In this document: in pieces, positions 59,313 to 64,000 of the stretch | How the letters are laid out: each line of letters starts with the position of its first letter | Numbering within the stretch: position 1 is the stretch's first letter | Source of the DNA: Pontivivens insulae | GTDB lineage: Bacteria; Pseudomonadota; Alphaproteobacteria; Rhodobacterales; Rhodobacteraceae | Assembly: GCF_900302495.1 (NCBI RefSeq) | Contig: NZ_OMKW01000002.1 | Span: 62,001-126,000, forward strand | Reading direction: 5' to 3' | DNA: 64,000 bases | The notes under the pieces: generated by a model | Seen by the model: the letters and a program-made list of their open reading frames with translations, nothing else | Told to the model about the DNA's origin: nothing | The model's database searches: none | Program-made: the position numbers and the translations under genes

Positions 59313-59495
59313 CCTAGCAACGAAAACACCAACCGGCTTCTACGCCAGTACTTCCCGCGGGGCCTCGATATGTCGACCTACAGCCAGGCCAAACTCAGCG
59401 CAGTTGCACGTCAGCTCAACGAACGACCTCGAAAAACCTTGCAATACGAAACCCCGGCAGAGAGGTTCGCCAAGTGTGTTGCAGCGATCAATTGA
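59313..59495 (+). pseudogene. 3' fragment of an IS30-family transposase
   Basis: The plus frame encodes PSNENTNRLLRQYFPRGLD, continuing through LNERPRKTL and ETPAERF to a stop at 59493-59495. This is the C-terminus of IS30 transposases (TNGLLRQYFPKG and LNxRPRKxLxxxTPxExF), with Gly to Arg in TNGLLRQ. No start and no N-terminal helix-turn-helix or first two DDE acids are present; the sequence to the left is the AT-rich island. The element is dead. Confidence 0.8.
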
Positions 59496-59589
59496 ATCCA
59501 CACCCGCATAGCTGACTCTCATCGTCTGGCATTCTGGCTTACCCTGCGTCACCCGAGCCCCAAACCGGTTCGGCTTGACGACTCTCTGC

Positions 59590-59628
59590 CCCTGTTGGAC
59601 TGTGTGGTCAGTTTTTGAACCAACAGGG
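59590..59628 (+). promoter_or_regulatory. Inverted repeat that would pair with the ribosome site of the binding-protein gene
   Basis: CCCTGTTGG (59590-59598) is perfectly complementary to CCAACAGGG (59620-59628), with a 21-base loop. The second arm contains AGGG, the only Shine-Dalgarno-like bases ahead of ATG 59640, so the hairpin could hide it in the mRNA. It could instead be an insertion-element end. Confidence 0.4.
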
Positions 59629-59639
59629 ACCCACATAAC

Positions 59640-60401
59640 ATGAAAAAGCTGATGCTTGCCGCCGTTGCCTCGCTGACTGCGACGGCTGCCGTTGCCCAGG
59701 ACCTCGAGATCTGTGTGGAAGGGGCGTATCCTCCGTTCTCCGAAACCACTGCTGCGGGAGAAGTCGTCGGCTTCGACATCGACATCGCAAATGCGCTCTG
59801 CAACGAGATGGGCATGTCCTGCGAGATGGTGAAGACAGATTGGGACGGGATCATCCCAGCGCTGCTGGAAGACAAGTGCGATGCGATCATCGCGTCCATG
59901 TCCATCACCGAAGAGCGTCGTCAGGTCATCGACTTCTCCGAGAAGTACTACCAGACCCCGGCCGTGTTCGTGGCAGCGGATGGCGCATATGCAGACTCCG
60001 CAGCTGAGACGCTCTCCGGTGCTGTCGTCGGCGTGCAGCGTGGCACCATCCACCAAGACTTCATGGAAGGTGAGTACCCGGACGTCGAACTGCGCCTCTA
60101 CGGCACGCAGGACGAGGCCTATCTCGACCTGACCGCTGGCCGTGTGGACGTGCTGATGGCAGATAGCGAGGCGATGGCCTCCGGCTTCCTCGCCACCGAG
60201 GCGGGTGAGGGCTATTCCATGTTCGGCGAAGCCTTCGCGATCCCCGAGTATCATGGTGACGGTGCGGGTATTGGCGTGCGTCAGGAAGACACGGAACTGC
60301 GCGACGACTTCTCTGCCGCGATCACTGCGATCCGTGCGTCGGGCGAGTATGACGCGATTGCCGCGAACTACTTCGACTACAACATCTACGGCTCCGACTG
60401 A
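59640..60401 (+). CDS. Amino-acid ABC transporter substrate-binding protein (ArgT/HisJ type)
   Basis: 253 residues. Signal peptide MKKLMLAAVASLTATAAVAQ. Family 3 landmarks: CVEGAYPPFSETTAAGEVVGFDIDIANAL, SMSITEERRQVIDFSEKYY, GVQRGTIHQDF and DLTAGRVDVLMADSEAM. The pattern fits the basic amino-acid (Lys/Arg/Orn/His) subgroup. Two permease genes follow. The region upstream, where the ATPase gene often sits, holds an IS30 remnant. Confidence 0.92.
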   Translation: MKKLMLAAVASLTATAAVAQDLEICVEGAYPPFSETTAAGEVVGFDIDIANALCNEMGMSCEMVKTDWDGIIPALLEDKCDAIIASMSITEERRQVIDFSEKYYQTPAVFVAADGAYADSAAETLSGAVVGVQRGTIHQDFMEGEYPDVELRLYGTQDEAYLDLTAGRVDVLMADSEAMASGFLATEAGEGYSMFGEAFAIPEYHGDGAGIGVRQEDTELRDDFSAAITAIRASGEYDAIAANYFDYNIYGSD

Positions 60402-60422
60402 TCGGCGCATGATGTAAGCTTT

Positions 60423-60446
60423 GGCCGGCGGGGAACCCTGCCGGCC
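60423..60446 (+). promoter_or_regulatory. Intercistronic hairpin between binding protein and permease
   Basis: GGCCGGC (60423-60429) pairs with GCCGGCC (60440-60446) over a 10-base loop, with no T-run after it. Such hairpins after binding-protein genes usually protect the upstream message and lower permease expression. Confidence 0.5.
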
Positions 60447-60453
60447 TTCGCAT

Positions 60454-61143
60454 ATGGAAAATGTCATTGAATATCTGCCCCTTCTTATGAAGGGGACGGG
60501 CGTGACCATCGCGATGGCGGTGCTCGCACTCGCGTTGGCGACCGCTATGGGTACACTCGGTGCATGGGGGCGGCTGACCGGTGGCCCAGTCGTGCGCACC
60601 GTCGTATTGGGCTACACGTCGCTGGTACGCGGGGTGCCCGACCTTGTGATGCTGCTCCTGTTCTTTTTCGGTGGGCAACGGCTGATCAACCTGTTTACCA
60701 ATTCCATGGGGCTTGAGCGCATTGATGTCTCGCCCTTTGTGTCTGGTGTGATCACCATCGGGTTCATCTATGGCGCCTACCTGACGGAGACGTTTCGCGG
60801 TGCCTATCTGACGGTCGACACCGGCCAGCGTGAGGCTGCTTATGCGCTTGGTATGAAACGGTTTCAAACCCTGCGCCTTGTCAGCCTGCCGCAAATCATC
60901 CGCTTCGCGCTACCGGGCTACACGAACGTGTGGATGGTGCTTGCGAAATCGACCGCTGTGGTCAGTGTGATCGGCCTCAGCGACCTTGTCGGGATCGCCT
61001 CCGATGCTGGACGCTCGACGAGAGAGCCGTTCTGGTTCTACCTCGCGGCCTTCTTCATCTACCTCGCCATCACTTTCGTGAGCGAGCGCATTCTTGATTT
61101 GGTTGAGCGTCGATACGAGCGGGGCTTTGCCAATGCGCGTTGA
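60454..61143 (+). CDS. Amino-acid ABC transporter permease (HisQ type)
   Basis: 229 residues with five or so membrane helices. The EAA loop that contacts the ATPase reads REAAYALGMKRFQTLRLVSLPQ, and the N-terminal part has TGVTIAMAVLALAL with the early helix. ATG 60454 has only a weak ribosome site, consistent with coupling to or attenuation by the upstream hairpin. Overlaps the second permease by 11 bases. Confidence 0.92.
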   Translation: MENVIEYLPLLMKGTGVTIAMAVLALALATAMGTLGAWGRLTGGPVVRTVVLGYTSLVRGVPDLVMLLLFFFGGQRLINLFTNSMGLERIDVSPFVSGVITIGFIYGAYLTETFRGAYLTVDTGQREAAYALGMKRFQTLRLVSLPQIIRFALPGYTNVWMVLAKSTAVVSVIGLSDLVGIASDAGRSTREPFWFYLAAFFIYLAITFVSERILDLVERRYERGFANAR

Positions 61144-61819
61144 TCTCGTCTGGGAAAATATCGACCTGTTCGTCGAGGGCGTCTGGCTGACAGTCCAATT
61201 GACGGGCCTTGCCCTGATCATTGGCTTCTGCATTGCCTTGCCGTTCGGTATCGCACGGGCCCGCAATGTTCGCTATCTGTCACCGGCGATCCGCACCTAT
61301 GTCTATGCCTTTCGTGGCACGCCGCTGCTGATCCAGCTCTTCCTGATCTACTATGGTCTGGGGCAATTCGAGGCGGTGCGGGACTCGATCTTCTGGGCTT
61401 ATCTGCGCAGCCCGTGGTGGTGTGCCTTGCTCGCCTTCAGCCTGAACTCCGGCGCCTATGCCACCGAAATCATTCGCGGGGCGGTTGCCACGACCCCAAA
61501 GGGACAGATCGAGGCGGCCATGGCACTGGGTCTGCGGAAATGGCAGGTCTATGCGTTGGTGGTAATCCCCAGCGCGTTGCGGCGGGCCTTGCCGCAATAC
61601 GGCAATGAGGTGGTGTTCATGCTGCATGGCTCCTCCATCGCGTCCATCATTACGATCCAGGATATCCTTGGCGCGGGCCGGACGTTGAATGCCCGTTACT
61701 ACCTTGCCTATGAAGGGTTTTTGACGGCGGCGATCCTGTATATGGCAATCACACTTGCCTGCGTGTTGGCCTTCCGCGGGTTGGAGCGTCACTATTTGCG
61801 CCATCTCGCGCCCCGCTAG
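61133..61819 (+). CDS. Amino-acid ABC transporter permease (HisM type)
   Basis: 228 residues, about five membrane helices. RGTPLLIQLFLIYYGLGQFE and the EAA loop IEAAMALGLRKWQVYALVVIPSALRRALPQYGNEV are characteristic. With the preceding permease it forms the heterodimeric channel. No ATP-binding gene follows; the next gene is an unrelated 49-codon gene 148 bp on. Confidence 0.93.
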   Translation: MRVDLVWENIDLFVEGVWLTVQLTGLALIIGFCIALPFGIARARNVRYLSPAIRTYVYAFRGTPLLIQLFLIYYGLGQFEAVRDSIFWAYLRSPWWCALLAFSLNSGAYATEIIRGAVATTPKGQIEAAMALGLRKWQVYALVVIPSALRRALPQYGNEVVFMLHGSSIASIITIQDILGAGRTLNARYYLAYEGFLTAAILYMAITLACVLAFRGLERHYLRHLAPR

Positions 61820-61966
61820 GGCCGCATAAGTTCCATTTCAGGCTATGCGTTTTCTGCATATCGGGATGCTTCATTTGTGCGATGCAGCATGCCGCCCCCA
61901 CTCCTATCTTTGTGTCACCCAAGCAAGGCAGGGGCCTTGCAGACACGACTGAACGAGGAGTGAGCC

Positions 61967-62116
61967 ATGCTTGACCTGAACCACGGCCAGACCGACCAGA
62001 CCCGCGAAATCATCGAGCGTGCGCACATGCTGCGCGCCGAGGCGACCCGCGACTTCTTCCGCGCGATGCGCGACGGTGTACGTAACCTTTTCGCAGGTTC
62101 CGCGCGTCACGCCTGA
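61967..62116 (+). CDS. 49-aa conserved small protein
   Basis: Starts MLDLNHGQTDQTREIIERAH, continues with an amphipathic basic helix around RAEATRDFFRAMRDGVRNLF, and ends ARHA. GAGGAG lies six bases before the ATG and a textbook terminator follows the stop by 24 bp, so this is a real monocistronic gene despite its size. The form resembles the small RSP_7527-type proteins of Rhodobacteraceae, whose function is unknown. Confidence 0.75.
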   Translation: MLDLNHGQTDQTREIIERAHMLRAEATRDFFRAMRDGVRNLFAGSARHA

Positions 62117-62139
62117 TCGGCAATCTGACCTCCCCCGAT

Positions 62140-62170
62140 GAGCCGCCCTTTGAGGCGGCTCTTTCGTTTT
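62140..62170 (+). terminator. Rho-independent terminator of the 49-aa gene
   Basis: GAGCCGCC (62140-62147) pairs with GGCGGCTC (62154-62161) over a six-base loop, followed by TTTCGTTTT. Confidence 0.9.
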
Positions 62171-62196
62171 GGGGCCATCACCTGTAAGCCCGCGCC

Positions 62197-63387
62197 ATGA
62201 GCACAGAACGCCCCATCATCCGCCTTCGCCCGGGCCGCGCCCGCCTTGTCCGCTATGGGTTTCCGTGGGTTTATGCGGATGAGCTTGTGCTCGACCGCCG
62301 CACGAAGAACATCCCAAAGGGCGCGATCGCAACGCTTCAGGACGACAAGCGCGAACCGATTGGCACGGTCACCGTGAACACGGACAGCAAGATCGCGGTG
62401 CGCCTTCTGGATCGTGACCCGGCCGCGGTGATTGATCAACCTTGGATGGAGAAGCGTCTGCGACAGGCCCTCACCCTGCGGGAAGCGCTTTTCGATGCGC
62501 CGTTTTACCGGCTCGTCCATGCAGAGGCTGACGGCATGCCCGGCGTCATCATTGACCGGTTTGGCGATGCGCTCGTCGTGCAGCCCAATGCGTGTTGGGC
62601 AGATGTGATGTGGGATGTGTTGGAGCGCGCATTGGTGAGGGTTACCGGTGCAAGTGTCATCGTCAAAAACATGTCCGGGCGTGCCCGTGTTCTGGAGGGG
62701 CTGCCCGAAGGGCTTGAAGTCACGACCGGGGCGATCTCGGCGCCGGTGCCCGTGCCGATGAATGGCGCGACATACATGGCCGACTTGATCGGTGGACAGA
62801 AAACCGGGCTCTTCTTCGATCAGCGGCCCAACCATGCCTTTGCGGCTGGTCTGGCAAAGGGCGGCGATGTGCTCGACGTGTTTTCGCATGTGGGTGGCTT
62901 CGGGCTTGCGGCTTTGGCTCAAGGCGCGACATCGGCGCTCGCGGTTGACGGATCAGCGGCGGCGCTGGAGCTTGCGCAGGCGGGTGCCGAGGCTGCAGGT
63001 GTTCTGGATCGGTTCGATACGCGTAAGGGCGATGCATTCGAGGTTATGGCTCAGCTGACGAAAGAGCGGGCCCAGTTCGACGTCGTCATCTGCGATCCGC
63101 CTGCCTTTGCGCCCAACAAGGGTGTACTGGACAAGGGCTTGCGCGCTTACGAGCGTGTGGCGCGGATGGCCAGCGCCCTTGTCAATCCGGGCGGCTATCT
63201 GGTGCTGTGTTCCTGCTCCCATGCTGCTGATATTGCGAAGTTTCGTGAGGTTTCGCTGCGCGGCGTATCGCGCGCCGGGCGGGATGCTCAGCTGATCTAT
63301 ACCGGCTTTGCCGGGCCTGATCATCCGGTTCATCCGATGTTGGCGGAAAGCGCCTATCTCAAGTCGATTGCGGTGCGACTGGCGTAA
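62197..63387 (+). CDS. Class I SAM-dependent rRNA methyltransferase, RlmI-like
   Basis: 396 residues. An N-terminal PUA domain (about 8-80, RPGRARLVRYGFPWVYADEL) is followed by the RlmI-type linker LVHAEADGMPGVIIDRFGD and a Rossmann methyltransferase domain with VLDVFSHVGGFGLAAL near 229 and VVICDPPAFAPNK near 300. E. coli RlmI makes m5C1962 of 23S rRNA; a Cys in the final VLCSCSHAAD fits the m5C mechanism. It overlaps the PIN gene by one base. Confidence 0.88.
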   Translation: MSTERPIIRLRPGRARLVRYGFPWVYADELVLDRRTKNIPKGAIATLQDDKREPIGTVTVNTDSKIAVRLLDRDPAAVIDQPWMEKRLRQALTLREALFDAPFYRLVHAEADGMPGVIIDRFGDALVVQPNACWADVMWDVLERALVRVTGASVIVKNMSGRARVLEGLPEGLEVTTGAISAPVPVPMNGATYMADLIGGQKTGLFFDQRPNHAFAAGLAKGGDVLDVFSHVGGFGLAALAQGATSALAVDGSAAALELAQAGAEAAGVLDRFDTRKGDAFEVMAQLTKERAQFDVVICDPPAFAPNKGVLDKGLRAYERVARMASALVNPGGYLVLCSCSHAADIAKFREVSLRGVSRAGRDAQLIYTGFAGPDHPVHPMLAESAYLKSIAVRLA

Positions 63388-63917
63388 TGCGCGCGGTACT
63401 GGATGCCTGCGTTCTCTATCCCACGATTCAACGTGAGATCCTTCTCAGTGCTGCTGCACGCGGAGATTTTGAGCCAATCTGGTCAGCACGTCTGTTGGAG
63501 GAATGGCGCCGTGCAGCAGCCCGTGCAGGAGCGGCTGTCGAGGCGCAGGCGCGTGTGGAAATCGCGCTCGTTGAGGCGCGCTTTCCGGCCGCAAACCAGT
63601 TGACGCCGCCGCGTGATGACCTTTGGTTGCCCGATCTTGACGACATTCATGTTTTGGCCACGGCGTTGGAATCCAAGGCAAATCTGATCGTAACCCGCAA
63701 CCTTAAGGACTTTCCGCCGCGCGTCCTCGCCGGTCATCAACTCACGGCGCAATCGGCGGATTCGTTTCTGCTCGAACTGCATTTGGAACGCTCACTTGCC
63801 GTTGAAGTAGAGGCTGTTCGGGCAGAAGCCGAGCGGCTTTCGGGAGAGGATCAACCGTTGCGCCCTTTGCTCAAACGTGCGGGATTGCCCAGATTGGCCA
63901 AGGCTTTAGCGGGGTAG
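63387..63917 (+). CDS. PIN-domain protein
   Basis: 176 residues. Acidic residues of a PIN nuclease site are seen in RAVLDACVLYP (D6), LLEEWRR, WLPDLDDIHVLATAL and VTRNLKDFPP. Family resembles the RSP_2648-type PIN proteins of Rhodobacterales. There is no antitoxin gene next to it; it starts on the last base of the methyltransferase stop (TAATG), so a role in RNA processing linked to that gene is as likely as a toxin. Confidence 0.8.
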   Translation: MRAVLDACVLYPTIQREILLSAAARGDFEPIWSARLLEEWRRAAARAGAAVEAQARVEIALVEARFPAANQLTPPRDDLWLPDLDDIHVLATALESKANLIVTRNLKDFPPRVLAGHQLTAQSADSFLLELHLERSLAVEVEAVRAEAERLSGEDQPLRPLLKRAGLPRLAKALAG

Positions 63918-64000
63918 CGGCTTCCGGTTCCAGTTGCGTGCCAGGTGCTCGATCGAGGCTATCCGCTGTTCTGCTTTCGGGTGGCTCATGAACCATGCAG
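63906..64000 (-). CDS. C-terminal end of an M48-family metalloprotease (partial)
   Basis: Only the last 31 codons are in the window: AWFMSHPKAEQRIASIEHLA followed by RNWNRKPLPR and a TAA stop at 63906-63908. The S(T)HPxxExRIxxIE pattern is the C-terminal signature of M48 peptidases (HtpX/BepA/LoiP group). The stop lies 12 bases inside the convergent PIN gene. Confidence 0.7.
   Translation of the reverse strand, partial: AWFMSHPKAEQRIASIEHLARNWNRKPLPR

Noticed and set aside
59340-60599. 419-codon minus-strand frame across the IS30 fragment and ABC binding protein
   Set aside because: It spans two unrelated plus-strand elements and gives no recognisable protein.
1-64000. tRNA, rRNA, CRISPR arrays, riboswitches, integrase or prophage genes
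   Set aside because: Looked for on both strands while reading; no cloverleaf-like sequences, regular spacer arrays, or integrase or phage structural proteins were recognised. A covariance-model scan would be decisive.

Overview
The window looks like a chromosomal segment of a GC-rich alphaproteobacterium of the order Rhodobacterales (Roseobacter/Rhodobacter type). The evidence is gene content rather than any single marker: FlaF and FlbT regulators, a short PutA without its own DNA-binding domain next to a divergent Lrp-type regulator, a Hint-domain RTX protein, TRAP and family-5 solute transport, and a heterotetrameric sarcosine oxidase operon. No tRNA, rRNA, CRISPR array or prophage was recognised.

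Layout. 1-6.5 kb: two related family-5 (peptide/opine type) binding proteins flanking a double-CDGSH iron-sulfur protein, then a secreted RTX/Hint protein. 6.7-12.0 kb: an alpha/beta hydrolase, aroQ, and the divergent putR-putA proline catabolism pair. 12.0-28.2 kb: flagellar block 1, in four transcription directions: fliK-flgD; rod-binding protein, FlgN-like protein, flagellin, flaF, flbT and a DUF1217 protein; fliI alone; flgBC-fliEQ-flgFGAH-fliL; and lytic transglycosylase-flhA-fliR-flhB-FliJ-like protein. 28.3-42.1 kb: a metabolic insert made of a six-gene overlapping operon (diheme peroxidase, PfkB kinase, LacD-type aldolase, FucI/AraA-like isomerase, Gfo/Idh oxidoreductase, 2-hydroxyacid dehydrogenase), a TRAP transporter, two DeoR-family regulators and glpD. 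42.1-48.8 kb: flagellar block 2 (fliM, motB, flgEKLI). 48.9-51.5 kb: aspartic protease, DUF1289, ruvX, ccmI. 51.7-57.6 kb: sarcosine oxidase operon soxB-fosA-like-small membrane protein-soxDAG. 57.6-59.6 kb: a scrambled accessory stretch with folded intergenic repeats, a degenerate GT51-like protein, an AT-rich orphan gene and the 3' end of an IS30 transposase. 59.6-64 kb: an amino-acid ABC transporter lacking its ATPase, a 49-aa conserved protein with a textbook terminator, an RlmI-like methyltransferase, a PIN-domain protein and the end of an M48 protease.

How it works together. Blocks 1 and 2 supply rod, hook, rings, hook-filament junction, part of the export gate and the filament of one alphaproteobacterial (Fla2-like) flagellum. 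fliF, fliG, fliN, fliP and motA are absent and must lie elsewhere. GGTTAA/TTAAC half-sites in most of the flagellar promoter regions suggest CtrA control. The middle insert reads as an import-isomerise-phosphorylate-cleave (EMP-like) route for an unidentified sugar or sulfosugar under DeoR control, beside glycerol-3-phosphate oxidation. It is the best candidate here for an undescribed pathway, above all because a periplasmic diheme enzyme is translationally coupled to a YihV-like kinase.
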